Positions 1 through 11,369 are shown, counted from the stretch's first letter. The stretch is 64,000 bases of DNA from Branchiostoma floridae (GCF_000003815.2 NC_049991.1:20195600-20259599); one strand, 5' to 3'. Numbers and translations: made by a program. Notes: generated by a model not told the origin, from the sequence alone.

Positions 1-1956
1 AATCATACTCAACCGAGAAAACGTTTCAATAATGAATGCGCCAGAAGTTTAGAAACTTCGGTGTCCTCGAACCATAGATAGTAACAACTCCAACGTCCCA
101 ATCCAGTATTCGAATTTTCGACAGAGGCGTACTCGTGCGTTCGAATAATCCTATGGAAGCAGATAACAGTAGAACCTCATGTGATAACAAAAGTTATTAC
201 CCGGTCCGAAGCACCCCATGCCTGTGCTAGCCTATCTTCCATATTGATGAGCCACACAGGACTACAAGGTCATGTTATGGTCATTTTAATCCTCAGATTT
301 GTCCTGTAGGTATTGTGAAACATTCAGATACAAAGTATAGAAATGCGCAGGACAGGACTATACATTGCTGCTCCGGCCATCATTCTACAAAACGTCCTCA
401 AAAAACTAAATTAGCACTGCTTACGCTTGATAAGAATACTCATAATCAATACGTCCAAAAAACAAGGTGACAAAATAAATAGTCTCAAGAAAATGCAAGA
501 ATGTGACAGAATGAAGCTAGTCTGCACATTACGGATATTGTACTTTGTGTATCATTTCTTTGAAATCGGGATCAAATATCAATCAATGTCTCTTTCCTGC
601 CAGAATTTGATCCTTTGTTACTATCATGCATTTCAAAGATATTTTCTGTATTTCGGTGGGATCTTTATGACTTTAGATTTAGGACAGCAAAATGCTGCCT
701 TGCGATGGGAAATGTTGGCATAGATCCCTGTTGACAGTTGGTTTGGTCATAGACTCAGTGAAAACTGTACAGCAACAACCCCGCCCCCCCCCCCGAAAAT
801 CTATCAACAAAGTCTTGTGGCCACATGGAGTTTAAAGACCACTTTAGGAGGATTTGACTGATCTATAGCCAATGGTCACTACATGGCAAGACCACAAGAA
901 CACAAGGTCACTTCAAGGCTACATCAATCGGCCTGAAAGACCATTGTCTTACGAAGCCAAAAATGTCATGATTGAAACATGCTCAATTCACTGACATTGA
1001 AGTATTACTGACCCAACAGAAGTAGGGGTAAGGAAAGCTGACGGAAAACATCAGATTCTACATGTTGTGTATCTTGCAACACATAGATGTATGTTGCAGC
1101 ACATAACAATTTTTGTTTACTTTGGCTAATAAAATGTTGGCCTTTGTTACCACTGTCTTAAGAAGATACTCAAAATAAAACATCAGAAAACAGGTACTGA
1201 CATTGTCTTGGGTGATTTTACTAAAGCTAAGTCCTTGCACATACTTCTATTTGCTGGCACATTCAGATTAAGTTTATACTTTCTTTGATACGATTTAAAG
1301 TCAATCAAATATAGACTATACATTGGTATTGAACAACATTTACAATTAAATGTTCATTCTACACATTTAATACTTTGTTGTAATTACTGAAAAAATACTG
1401 CTATTTGATATGAAGATAGCATTAGCACATTTGAATAACTTCTGTTTTACATTTTACATTTTTCATAGTACACAGCTAGTTTGTTATCTTCATTTTATAA
1501 CTTCATGACTGATTTAAAAGCTCCAGTCTACAATATTCTGTTTAGTTAACAAGCAGCAAAGTTGGTAAACTTTTCAAATACACACGTTTGTCAGCTTAAC
1601 TTTCTTTCCCTACATTTCCTACCTGTTCTGAATGAACTTGCACTTGTCTTATACATGTTCATACTCCAGAGTTGATATTAAGTTTCTCCGACAAAGAATA
1701 AAAATAGTGCAGTTGTTACTGGGCCTCTTTTCACTGTTTGGTATTACCATTTTTTTAAAGCTTTTTTTTCCACAACGTTTGTCGACATTTCTTAAAAACA
1801 TCAGGTCATTGACTTTCATTTGCCGAAGAGCCTCATCTTGTCCTACGGGTGTAAAATCCCATTCCCCTTCCACATGTCAGATTGAGTGGTATAGCCCTGA
1901 GGTTCCTGATATGCACTCTGATTGGCCGGCTCAGCAGGGAGAGTCCATTGGCTGGC
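1..1956 (-). other. TMEM94 3' untranslated and downstream flank
   Basis: No coding sequence recognised. The 3'UTR must begin at 1956. A minus-strand ATTAAA (plus TTTAAT, 1366-1371) is a possible poly(A) signal, with weak support. A run of C lies at 782-794. The sequence is otherwise AT-rich and unremarkable. Confidence 0.5.
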
Positions 1957-2029
1957 TCAGAAGGGGGAGTTCATTCCAAGTTTGGTCCCGAACTGCAGCT
2001 TTGCTCTCTTCTGATACCGTACAGAGAGT
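1957..2029 (-). CDS. TMEM94: TMEM94 last coding exon 35
   Basis: Acceptor ccttctcag; encodes RLSVRYQKRAKLQFGTKLGM then NSPF and TGA at 1957-1959. Human ends VRVRYQKRQKLQFETKLGMNSPF. The GMN tripeptide, which is also the signature of CorA-type magnesium channels, is intact. Confidence 0.97.
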
Positions 2030-2616
2030 CTGAGAAGGAAAATAAGAAAACAAACATTCTCTATTTACTGCTAAGATTATTTTCTTGTGGCGCGATACAC
2101 AAATTAAAGAAAATACTTTTGTAAACTATTATCACAAAAAGCACAGATATAAATAAGTGTGCACTGTGCAGTGTTGAACGTCTAATAGGTGGACAAAAAA
2201 ACAGATGGTGAGTAAGCAAGCGAGTAATTATACAGTAATGTATATAATATTACTGATACTTTAAGCAAAAGGCATAAAACTGTGCAAAAATAAGTAAAAA
2301 TTGCCGAAATGGAATTCAAAATGTCCAAAACAAAAAAAAAACAACTTTCTACACATGACAGGCACACATTCTGCAGTATTTTAAAACTACTACTGTAACA
2401 GTGAAGATGGCCTACCTACACTATAGTATAATACAATCATGGCCATGCTAGCCTCGTTTTGGTGCAATGTCTCCAGATGACCCCAGAAAATGCAAAATGG
2501 CTACCATAATCAGGTAATATTATAATATTTCTTCTCCTAGTTTAAAGAATCCAAACAGATTACTTGAGGCAACAGGGAAAAGGCTGTCAGAAGAATGAAA
2601 CAGCAACACAAGTGCC

Positions 2617-2665
2617 AACTGAGTTGCTTGGCTGTACCTGGTCTCATGCAGCTTAAATGTAAGCC
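2617..2665 (-). repeat. Copy of TMEM94 exon 34 donor end
   Basis: Reads TTAAGCTGCATGAGACCAG|gtacag and then intron sequence matching that after the real donor (2820-2870). The similarity spans about 45 bp across the junction. Confidence 0.85.
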
Positions 2666-2848
2666 ATGTTTGTAAAAGGTAGCTTTTTGAAATTATAAAC
2701 TTAGATATTGATAAAGAATTAAACAATGCATGTTATTTGTATGTGACTACTTAGGGCCAGTCACTGATGGGAGCTTACCCTGGTAAAAGAACACAGAAAT
2801 AAGTAAATAGATAAAAAATTATAACACAACTGAGTTGCTCTGCTGTAC

Positions 2849-3016
2849 CTGGTTTCATGCAGCTTAACCAGCTCGTTACAGATCACCAGGGCAACGACCC
2901 AGAGTAACCCCAGTAACCATGCCGACAGCGGAACATCACCCAGGGAGAACTGCACCCTGTGGTTGGCTGAGGATATCGCCATGGCGACGGCAAAGTAGAT
3001 GACCTGCAGCATGAGA
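2849..3016 (-). CDS. TMEM94: TMEM94 coding exon 34 (last membrane segments)
   Basis: Acceptor ctcacag, donor ACCAG|gtacag. Encodes VQFSLGDVPLSAWLLGLLWV, later NELVKLHETR. Human has VHFGLEDVPLLTWLLG..NEIVKLHEIR. The donor end is copied at 2617-2665. Confidence 0.97.
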
Positions 3017-3452
3017 CTGTGAGGAGGAACAGAAGGACGTTACTCTCGCCATAGCAATGATCACACTCAATTCTTGTATTCTGGAGTAGTTGTAGAAAGA
3101 CGTCTTTCTAGTTCAACTCAGGTTTATTCAAACATCCATAGTCCAATAGTCTTGGATTGTTTAACACACTGGACCGCTAAGTGACTTGGACCTCCAAGCT
3201 GCACCAGTGGTGTGATGAATGCTTTCCTTGCTTTGAATTATGGCCAACTTGCACAATGAGGTCCCAAGATCTTTCTTTAAACTGTTGAGATGCCAAAAAC
3301 TTAAGAGCATAAAGAGTTAGAGAGAAATGTTCAACTTTGCGCCAAGTGCCTTCACTGACTTTCATATGACCCCTGACCTGTACACTACATAACTCACGTG
3401 TCGACTCCATAGATTTACATACAAGAAAATGTGATAGAAGGCTGATACTTAC

Positions 3453-3546
3453 ATAACAAGAACACAGACCAGCCAGACTCTGTTGGTGAAGGGCAGTCTT
3501 CTCCACATGGGGTGGGACCTGTGTACGTAGCTCATCGATGTCACAC
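3453..3546 (-). CDS. TMEM94: TMEM94 coding exon 33
   Basis: Acceptor ccatgcag, donor AT|gtaagt. Encodes VTSMSYVHRSHPMWRRLPFT and NRVWLVCVLV, matching human ITHVHRTKPLWRKSPLTNLWW. Confidence 0.94.
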
Positions 3547-4047
3547 CTGCATGGGATATAACAGTGGGAAAATAGAGCTTAGTGAACGTCAGAATTACTA
3601 TGCAATTCACTTGGCAAAAGCGTGATATTTGTACTCAATCCAATTGAGTTGGTAGAACTCTTTAGATATTATTTCTTTCTCTCATTCTTAGCTTGCTCTC
3701 ACTCACTATCCATGTTTAGATTATACTGCTGCTGGGATCCCTGCTGACGCAGGGGTAGGCAGCAGTCGGCTAGTCTTCACACTCAGTTTACTTGCATTGG
3801 TGAGCGTCAATTCATGTGTTCGAGTAATAATTCCTTTTCCATACAGCATCTGCTGTAACAGGTTTCTTCTGACTTAGTCACAAGTAATACCCAAATTTTC
3901 CCTGACTAGAAATGTCTATTTTACCAACCACACTGACAGAGTCAGCTGAAAGGTCTACTTCTTCCAAGTGTTGGTTTCATTGAATAGATTAATAATCTCT
4001 AACGTTTGACTCTGAAATGTCCACGTCAACTGGTCATCATGACTCAC

Positions 4048-4145
4048 CAAAATACAGGACCAGGAGGAAGCAGCAGAACTCCTGTGCCAGGACCAGCCCT
4101 GTGGAACTATCACCCTCGTAATCATTCCACGACAGGGTCAGGTTC
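4048..4145 (-). CDS. TMEM94: TMEM94 coding exon 32 (membrane segment)
   Basis: Acceptor tctcttcag, donor TTTG|gtgagt. Encodes RNLTLSWNDYEGDSS and GLVLAQEFCCFLLVLYF. Human has RNLTNCSS and then the LTAALIVLHTVF helix. Confidence 0.92.
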
Positions 4146-4668
4146 CTGAAGAGAAAGGTCAAACAGCTTCTGTTACCCTCAGGCTGATACAAGTTAAACA
4201 AAAGGGAAGACAGAGGTTTCAAGTTGCCAAGTTCAGATACCAGGCTACATACCACATGTGCATTACATTGTATGTTATAAATGTTGTTATGTACTGTTTT
4301 GGTAGATTGGGGTTACCTGTACAAACATCAAGTCAACTCTGATAGGAGGATGTAGATCTAGAGCTTCAGACAGATATCTTTGAATTGAGACAATCGAGCA
4401 GTGCTTCCTACAGATTTAAATTTTTTTCCATCCCACTTGCGTTGAAACTGTGAATTAAGGATCATGAAAATATATTTTTGACAGTTTCATGCCATGAAGT
4501 TCAGCTTTTTTAATGGATAAGGTGAAATCTTTGTCTGTCCAAAGAAACAAATTTCCGTCCTAAGATGCAGGGACAGTCCTGGAGACAGCCCTGCACTAGA
4601 GTTGCACACAAGAGCCACATGACCAAAGTATCTGAAGCAGAAAAAGGATGCAAAAATCTTGTTGTTAC

Positions 4669-4811
4669 CTGTTCCCGAACACTGGATGACAGGCCTGCGA
4701 TGGGGACACCTTCGAGCAGACGGCGTGAAGAACGAAGGCGAAACACAGGAGACACACGCCGAGCGACGGGACGAACCTTCCCGCATAGTGGAGCGTGAAC
4801 TGCAGCAAGGA
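4669..4811 (-). CDS. TMEM94: TMEM94 coding exon 31 (membrane segment)
   Basis: Acceptor tatcgcag, donor AACAG|gtaaca. Encodes SLLQFTLHYAGRFVPSLGVC then a hydrophobic helix and a luminal-type loop. Aligns with human LLKFSLTISSCLICFGFTLQSFC. Confidence 0.9.
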
Positions 4812-5116
4812 CTGCGATAATACATACTATATTAGACAAAAGTACAACTTCTTACATGTACTTTGGAAGAACTGGGGAATACTGCATAATGACAGATGCT
4901 GAAGAAAATCATGTAACTGTTACAGAAACTACTACATTGTACAAAAACAGGATAAATATGATATGCTATGATTAAGAAACATGCTCTTGTAAATCTACGT
5001 GTAGCAACTGTTATACACTGCCATTGAATGCAAAAAATTATTTGCACACAACCAAGAGTTTTCTTCAGCCAAATTGAATGTTCCAGTGATGGTGAAGTCA
5101 AGTTATGTCTGTCACT

Positions 5117-5235
5117 TTCCTCAAGTCAATTCTGAGTGTCACTGACGAAGGATAGTGGATTCTATCCGAAATGTCTGACCGTTTCAAAACCATATCCAGT
5201 TGCTTGAGTAACTATTCTTTGGTGTATCAATTCTG
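5117..5235 (-). repeat. Copy of dispersed CAACTGGATATGGTTTTG repeat
   Basis: GTCACTGACGAAGGATAGTG, AAATGTCTGACCGTTTC and CATATCCAGTTGCTTGAGTA match 43380-43470 in reverse orientation at high identity. Confidence 0.85.
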
Positions 5236-5411
5236 ACTGGTTCACACACTGCAGCGATAGCTGTCACTGCTTACAGAATGATGCAGTTCAATACATAATG
5301 TTTGTACATTGAGAAATGCAGTGTTTACAAGGTGGCCCAAAATGTTAAGGTGCGACTTGCCAAAGCTATGAAACTGTTCAAGGATGTATTCATTAAAAAG
5401 AATAGCCATAC

Positions 5412-5579
5412 CTCCACTGGCAGGTGGTTCTGGTTCTTTCCCGGCGCGAGCGTCATGACTGTCTTGTCGACCTCCTTGGCGACCAGCGATGCGCTGAGAG
5501 CCGGCACAACGAGACACGAGAGCCAGAGAACATGGCCGCCGCTCAGTGGTGGGGGGAGGAGAACGACCGCAGACAGAAC
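5412..5579 (-). CDS. TMEM94: TMEM94 coding exon 30 (membrane segments)
   Basis: Acceptor cctcccag, donor GAG|gtatgg, 56 codons in phase 0. Encodes VLSAVVLLPPPLSGGHVLWL, SCLVVPALSASLV and VMTLAPGKN, matching human LPPLLSTTDILWLSCFCYPLLSISLL and MSMATGKN. Confidence 0.96.
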
Positions 5580-5718
5580 CTGGGAGGAAAGGTAACAGAA
5601 CATACAATGTACCTGAGACCAGTTTTAGCTGATTAACCCCCTTTCACCCATCTAGGGCCACAACTCTGTTCCCTGGCATCCACTCCAAAAACAAGACTGG
5701 CATTGACTTGAAAGTAGT

Positions 5719-5735
5719 GTGTGTGTGTGTGTGTC
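5719..5735. repeat. (GT)n microsatellite
   Basis: Short perfect GT run in TMEM94 intron 29. Confidence 0.9.
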
Positions 5736-5784
5736 TGTGAAGTTTATCTTAAACGATTGTTCCGTTTAGGTCTTTCCTATGCTT

Positions 5785-5925
5785 ATTTTCTGCTCACAAG
5801 GGTAGTGCCCATCTCCATTTGTACAGCCTTGGGCGACACAGACTACTTCAGTATGGGGCTAGACTCTTATTCTGTCCACAGGCATTGCAACCTGGGCTAG
5901 AACATGCTCTAGAAAAAGAATGTCA
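5785..5925 (-). mobile_element. Partial SINE (same family as 14770-15065)
   Basis: Contains the shared GTGCCCATCTCCATTTGTAC / CAGCCTTGGGC and ..GGGGCTAG blocks of the tRNA-like SINE at 14770-15065, without its tRNA end. Confidence 0.55.
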
Positions 5926-5982
5926 CAGGATTGTCACAGCACTTTTGTTATACAAAACGAACAAACAAACAAACAAACAAAC

Positions 5983-6060
5983 CTGCACCAGGCTGATTGA
6001 CAGCTGACAGCCCAGCAGGAACAGCAGACAGTTCTTGATGCACAGCACCAAGTGTCGGGC
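5983..6060 (-). CDS. TMEM94: TMEM94 coding exon 29 (membrane segment)
   Basis: Acceptor cctccag, donor CAG|gtttgt, 26 codons in phase 0. Encodes ARHLVLCIKNCLLFLLGCQL, matching human ARHATYGIRKCFLFLLQCQL. The donor lies next to a (CAAA)n run. Confidence 0.94.
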
Positions 6061-6834
6061 CTGGAGGAATAAGGATTCCAAACATCAGATCGACGGCTTG
6101 AAAGTTCATCAGATTCTGTGTTGGTATACTATAGAAGATAGTCTGGAAAAGTTGAACTGTGATTTCCAAGACATTAACTACAAAACTTGGACTTACCAAA
6201 GTCTTTACTGAACAGATCCTGGTCTTTGACTTCCACATTCCTTTACAAAGACTGGAGCTGTTCAGTTGAAAATTTGGGTAACTTCAATTTTCGTGTTGGA
6301 AATTGCAGATCAACTTTTCCAGGATTAGCACAGCTTTTCCAAATATGAATTCCTGTACCATGGATTGAGTATCTATGCACATTGAGTTGAATTAACGTAT
6401 TGAGTAAGTAAAAGGGTTAAATTTGTACATTCCCTGACTGGTAATAATAACTGTTACTGTGTTAGGGACTGTGACCTGTCACTGTTTTATGCCTTTTTTT
6501 TTTTTACTTTTTTTTTAGAGTAAGGATAATGCAAGGACTAAGCAAGGGAACACAGGGCTATACACAATGTCATACAATGTCAAGTCTGAGGAAAGCTCTG
6601 ACTACATTTTGTAATAAAATCCTTTAAATGTGAAATTCAAGGTACAGGCTCAGTATTTCCTATCATAATAGACCTGACTTGCAGTTCAGTATCATTTCTA
6701 TAAAATCTGTATTCAACCAGAAATCAAATTAGGTAAGTTTAGCTTGATGATGATGATGAAGTTTAGCATTGAGTAGGTACATTTTGTAAATCTGAAAACC
6801 ATTGATAATATATGAAGCACAAATTAACCCTGAC

Positions 6835-7018
6835 CTCCTGTATCATCTGCAGCAGCACACTCGTATAGTTGTGTTCCTTGTCAAACACTACCGAACAGGG
6901 CAGGGTGTTGAGGACACAGCTTAGAGCACATGGTGAGGAACCCTTCTCCCAGCACTGGGACACCGCGGAGGCACCGTGCCTCATGCACAACTGGGGGTAC
7001 CCTGGCTCTACTGCAACA
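6835..7018 (-). CDS. TMEM94: TMEM94 coding exon 28
   Basis: Acceptor catcttccag, donor GAG|gtcagg. Encodes SVAVEPGYPQLCMRHGASAV, later LNTLPCSVVFDKEHN and LLQMIQE. Human has ISIALDPLYPSRC..LNSLPCSLTF..IIRLIEQ. A truncated copy with its own acceptor lies at 7060-7176. Only this copy runs on to a donor in frame. Confidence 0.92.
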
Positions 7019-7059
7019 CTGGAAGATGGAGATACATGTATGATAGATTTAACATTAAC

Positions 7060-7176
7060 AGGGTGTTGAGGACACAGCTTAGAGCACATGGTGAGGAGCC
7101 TTTCTCCCAACACTGGGACACCGCGGGGGCTCCGTGCCTCATGCACAACTGGGAGTACCCTGGCTCTACTGCAACA
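7060..7176 (-). repeat. Truncated copy of TMEM94 exon 28 with acceptor
   Basis: Direct duplication with a period of 158 bp. It keeps catcttccag and the first 36 codons with a few substitutions (CMRHGAPAVSQCWEKG), then runs into the intron. It has no donor at an equivalent place. Confidence 0.9.
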
Positions 7177-7360
7177 CTGGAAGATGGAGATAATTTGACA
7201 CACAAAATACAAATTACAAAATGTATAAGACTAAAGTCTAAGATTTGGCTCTGCAATGGGATGGGAAAGATGTGGAATGGGTATTCTCAAATATAGCATA
7301 CATTAAACATTGATACACAATGTCAAGTTTAGTACCTATAAAATGTTATTACTAACAGTA

Positions 7361-8344
7361 ATACCTGACGTCTGCTTGTAGAAAGACCCCAGTGTTCTGT
7401 ATGTTGGTGCCCCCCTCCCCCTTACCTGACGTCTGCCTGCAGAAAGACCCCAGTGTTCTGTATGTTGGTGCCCCCCTCCCCCTTACCTGACATCAGATCT
7501 GCCTGCAGAAAGACCCCAGTGTTCTGTATGTTGGTGCCCCCCTCCCCCTTACCTGACATCTGCCTGCAGAAAGACCCCAGTGTTCTGTATGTTGGTGCCC
7601 CCCTCCCCCTTACCTGACATCTGCCTGCAGAAAGACCCCGGTGTTCTGTATGTTGGTGCCCCCCTCCCCTTACCTGACGTCTGCCTGTAGAAAGACCCCA
7701 GTGTTCTGTATGTTGGTGCCCCCCTCCCCCTTACCTGACGTCTGCCTGCAGAAAGACCCCAGTGTTCTGAATGTTGGTGCCCCCCTCCCCCTTACCTGAC
7801 GTCTGCCTGCAGAAAGACCCCAGTGTTCTGAATGTTGGTGCCCCCCTCCCCCTTACCTGACGTCTGCCTGCAGAAAGACCCCAGTGTTCTGTATGTTGGT
7901 GCCCCCCTCCCCCTTACCTGACATCTGCCTGCAGAAAGACCCCAGTGTTCTGTATGTTGGTGCCCCCCTCCCCCTTACCTGACATCTGCCTGCAGAAAGA
8001 CCCCAGTGTTCTGAATGTTGGTGCCCCCCTCCCCCTTACCTGACGTCTGCCTGTAGAAAGACCCCAGTGTTCTGTATGTTGGTGCCCCCCTCCCCCTTAC
8101 CTGACGTCTGCCTGCAGAAAGACCCCAGTGTTCTGAATGTTGGTGCCCCCCTCCCCCTTACCTGACGTCTGCCTGCAGAAAGACCCCAGTGTTCTGAATG
8201 TTGGTGCCCCCCTCCCCCTTACCTGACGTCTGCCTGCAGAAAGACCCCAGTGTTCTGAATGTTGGTGCCCCCCTCCCCCTTACCTGACGTCTGCCTGCAG
8301 AAAGACCCCGGTGTTCTGTATGTTGGTGCCCCCCTCCCCCTTAC
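7361..8344 (-). repeat. 61-bp donor-side array from TMEM94 exon 27 (16 extra copies)
   Basis: Units spaced mostly 61 bp apart (one of 66, one of 60), each containing the exon end GGTCTTTCTGCAGGCAGACG TCAG and donor gtaagg plus a C/G-rich intron stretch. Seventeen copies including the real exon. Each unit also has TTTCTGCAG, a good acceptor, 11 nt before the donor. Confidence 0.97.
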
Positions 8345-8453
8345 CTGACGTCTGCCTGCAGAAAGACCCCAGTGTTCTGAATGTTGGTTGAGCTCCCCAC
8401 GCAGCACACCACCTCCCCATACTCTTGCATGATCTTCAGCATCTCTTTGGTAG
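8345..8453 (-). CDS. TMEM94: TMEM94 coding exon 27
   Basis: Acceptor tctgtag, donor CAG|gtaagg. Encodes ATKEMLKIMQEYGEVVCCVG then NIQNTGVFLQADV, matching human EMIKIMQEYGEVTCCLGSS and CLFLQSDI. The drawn donor is the first of 17 nearly identical ones. Confidence 0.96.
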
Positions 8454-8764
8454 CTACAGAGTGACACAGAAATCATTGGAAAGTTTATCGCATCTTCTAA
8501 ATTTCTAGGGACCATTTTTAGGAAATCTCCATTTAACTTTATGTACAGTTAACAAGCTTTATGAGTCTTTTCATCTGATTTCAGTCATACAGTAGATATC
8601 ACTAGAGGTACAAGAATATGGTGGGATTGCAAGATCTAAGTTGCCAAATGTCTCTTCCATATTTGAACATGAAAGTTCATTGAATTCAACAGGTTTGAGA
8701 TCATTTTCACTTTTATAGCTGGAAACAAACTTAGCTGGACTTCTATGAGGAGTTAGAAGAGTTC

Positions 8765-8966
8765 TAAGACGTTACCTTGACGAGTTTTAACACATTACAT
8801 GTACCTTGAGGAAAGGTACATGTAACTTAAAGATGTTACCTTGACGAGAAGAGTTCTGAGACATCACCTTGAGGAATACTAAAAGACGTTACCTTGAGGA
8901 ATACTAACTAAAGATGTTACCTCAAGGAGTACGAAGACGTTACCTTGAGGCGTTCTAAGACGTTAC
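8765..8966 (-). repeat. About 25-bp donor-side array from TMEM94 exon 26
   Basis: About seven degenerate copies of CTCCTCAAG|gtaacgtctt follow the true donor, for example at 8937, 8913, 8887 and 8771. Most keep gtaac. Confidence 0.8.
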
Positions 8967-9066
8967 CTTGAGGAGTTGCATCTGTGAAGAGCGGCACCAG
9001 CAGAGGGACGTTGTCCACGTTCTCCAGGTGGGGTCTGATGTTGTCTATACCTCGCGGGAGTTTGGC
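8967..9066 (-). CDS. TMEM94: TMEM94 coding exon 26
   Basis: Acceptor tcttcag, donor CAAG|gtaacg. Encodes AKLPRGIDNIRPHLENVDNV then PLLVPLFTDATPQ, one of the most conserved blocks of the family. The donor end CTCCTCAAG|gtaacg is the source of a degenerate array of about 25-bp units downstream. Confidence 0.97.
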
Positions 9067-9286
9067 CTGAAGAAAACAGAAGTTTTTGTTTTTGCTACGA
9101 CTTTCCTCACTCCATCCAGGTGTGAAAATGGGTACTACATTACTTTGGATAAGGAGGTAAAAGGCTGTGAAAGATAAAGTATGGGCTCCGCCTTCCAATA
9201 TAGTGTCCTAGACACAGTGGACAAGTTAAATTGGCCATAGAAGGAACAAGATAAAGATATTAGAGACTTAAAGGAATGATGTTTAC

Positions 9287-9603
9287 CCTATTTGTCATGT
9301 CAAAGACGTCACTATGGTGACTCGTCACGTCCGTCTCCATGGAGATGATGTCGTCATGACGATCATCCCTTATTAGGACGTTGTCCTGCAACCCGAACTC
9401 TCCGCCGTATCTGTAGTTCTGGCTCTCGTAGCTGCACTGTCGCGTGACCTCTGCCGAACCCTGGTTTCCTGAGAAGTGTGTGTCTTGACCTGGCAGGTCT
9501 AAGTGTTTGCCCGGATCTCTCTGTATGTCTAAGACGTTGTGTTCTGGGGATTCTGGTAGGAGGTGCTCTGAGACTTCGTCTCTGAACGTCACCTGCGAAT
9601 GTT
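9287..9603 (-). CDS. TMEM94: TMEM94 coding exon 25
   Basis: Acceptor cagttttag, donor AGG|gtaaac, 105 codons plus two bases. Encodes an acidic, poorly conserved segment ending TSHHSDVFDMTNR. Human has an acidic segment ending FLEDSNR at this position. Confidence 0.88.
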
Positions 9604-9799
9604 CTAAAACTGGATACACGGAAACACAGGAGTTTTTATACAAGGCCTTTTGATTTTAGACTTATCATTTTTACTTAACATTTGGAGGGCCTCCAAATTA
9701 TTCAAAATAATAATTTCTAGAAAATAATCTTAGGCTTAGTATAAAACCAATAAGTGCCACTAATCATTACTTATCTATTAATTGATACATGTAAAATGT

Positions 9800-10080
9800 A
9801 TTTGAATGTAGTAGCAGCATGTATAGTCTATTGGTTTAAGTGACCCTGACTCTGGACCAAGAGGTTGGGAGTTTGAGTCCAGGCCTACTGAAATGGGTTG
9901 CAGTCCTTTGGATGGCACGTTATTGGCCATATGCACTGTTCATTGGAATAGTCAAAAAGAGCAAGGGGAATTTCCCTGGTACAGTGAGCCTGTAATTAAT
10001 GTACCAAAATGGTTGAAGATCCCTGTCGCAAGATAGACCGATGATGTTATTCCAAGTCTTAGACTTTTTTTTATTCTATC
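9800..10080 (+). mobile_element. tRNA-like SINE fragment
   Basis: A box-B-like GGGAGTTTGAGTCCAG is preceded by a tRNA-like 5' half (TAGTCTATTGGTTTAAGTGA) and followed by GGGTTGCAGTCCTT(T)GGATGG. The last block also occurs at 39050, marking a family. Confidence 0.6.
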
Positions 10081-10124
10081 AAAACTAAAGTCTATACAGA
10101 GCAGGACTTCACACTGCTAACCCT

Positions 10125-10460
10125 GGGTCTCCTGACCCCTCTTCTACATGTGCTGTCATCTCAGGGCATGTCTAAAGCTGTTGCAGTGACTAGCCGCCCA
10201 GGAGTACTCGGAGCACTCACTCAGCCTACTACCAGATGCCCCCATGAGGAACCAACTACAGGCAGTATGCCTTCTCCCCCAGAACTGTGAAGGACTGGAA
10301 TGCTCTCGCACAGGTAGCCCTCAGTGCCACTCTGGCCAATTTCAAATTACATATATAGCTCCCTCCCCACCCGTTCCACCCTTCCCATTACAATACTCCA
10401 TTACTTCCACGCTTTGCAGTAGACTTCACAATACAGGCAGCATAATCTTCAGTTAGTTGA
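10125..10460 (+). pseudogene. LINE reverse-transcriptase 3' end remnant
   Basis: One frame from about 10252 reads NYRQYAFSPRTVKDWNALAQ VALSATLANFKLHI and stop. This is the typical carboxy-terminal tail of CR1/L2-like non-LTR retrotransposon ORF2 (SPRTVxxWNxLP..S..xFK). Only the end remains. Confidence 0.75.
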
Positions 10461-10522
10461 AGGCGGCTGCCTTAATCTAAAGAAGAAGACTATGCCACAA
10501 TCACTTTCACTTTTGTACTCAC

Positions 10523-10611
10523 TTGGCACTCTCTCCTCCGCCTGGCTGCCCAGGAGGTGGAGTCTGCTTCTCCGAGCAGGAGCGTCTGTTTCTCCGGAGC
10601 TGTGGCGGGAT
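10523..10611 (-). CDS. TMEM94: TMEM94 coding exon 24
   Basis: Acceptor gtctccag, donor AA|gtgagt. Encodes RSRHSSGETDAPARRSRLHL, a polar linker resembling the tail of exon 23 (SRHSSG occurs in both). Phases 2 in and 1 out agree with both neighbours. Confidence 0.85.
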
Positions 10612-10619
10612 CTGGAGAC

Positions 10620-10850
10620 ACAGAAACACAAGAGATTTTATTCAAGGCTTTTTGATGGTAAGTTGGTAAGTTTTATCGCAAATTCTTGCCCGAGGGCTAA
10701 TTGCGAGTGACAAACAATGATGTACAAATAATGGTAAACAGTATACTAAGCGACTACTCTAGTCTAACTTAAACTAGTTAAAGATGTAACTAATTGGGTT
10801 TGACTTCTTTTTCTGAGACAGGGGAAGATGAAAGATCCCACTTTGATTGT
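10620..10850 (-). mobile_element. LINE 3' end fragment
   Basis: Shares CAAATTCTTGCCCGAGGGCT AATTGC and a TTGACTTCTTTTTC block with 12660-12850 and, weakly, 23160-23390. The order and orientation suggest 3' ends of one retrotransposon family. Confidence 0.55.
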
Positions 10851-11173
10851 AGACCATAGTTTTTACTTCAAGTCAACATTCGAAGGGCCTCTGGTCGAAT
10901 CAAGGTGTCAAAGTGTTATCCGAACTGGCTACTCCAAGGTTAGGGGTTACATTGTTACTAGTACAGCATCTCTCCTCCCTAAGTCAGAGACATCCTCAAT
11001 TGCTTACTAAGAGTGAGAGACTAGCTGACCCAATAGGAGAAGCAGGGGTTACAAAGGATGCTTGGGAAATTCCCTTCCCCATTCTGTTCACGTAGTCAAC
11101 ACTGCTTATTCTAAGTCTCCTAACAGTTCAAATAGACAATGCCTGAGTGAACTGTGTAGTCAAAGACACCGAC

Positions 11174-11280
11174 CTGTCTCCCTCTGGCCCTGAGCTGTGC
11201 CGCGAGCGGTCCTCCGGATTGGACAGGAGAGAGATGTGGCAGTTCCAGCCTGCCTCCAGACCCATCTTCTCCGAGAAGAT
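11174..11280 (-). CDS. TMEM94: TMEM94 coding exon 23
   Basis: Acceptor ttccctcag, donor AG|gtcggt. Encodes IFSEKMGLEAGWNCHISLLS, nearly identical to human VFAEKMGLETGWNCHISL. Its 5' end with acceptor is duplicated about 1.1 kb upstream in the intron. Confidence 0.96.
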
Positions 11281-11369
11281 CTGAGGGAAGGGAACGTGTT
11301 AAACGTAATCTTGACATGAAAGTTTCATCTGTTAGCATGAAAGTGCATCTGTGTTGGTAAATGACATTG

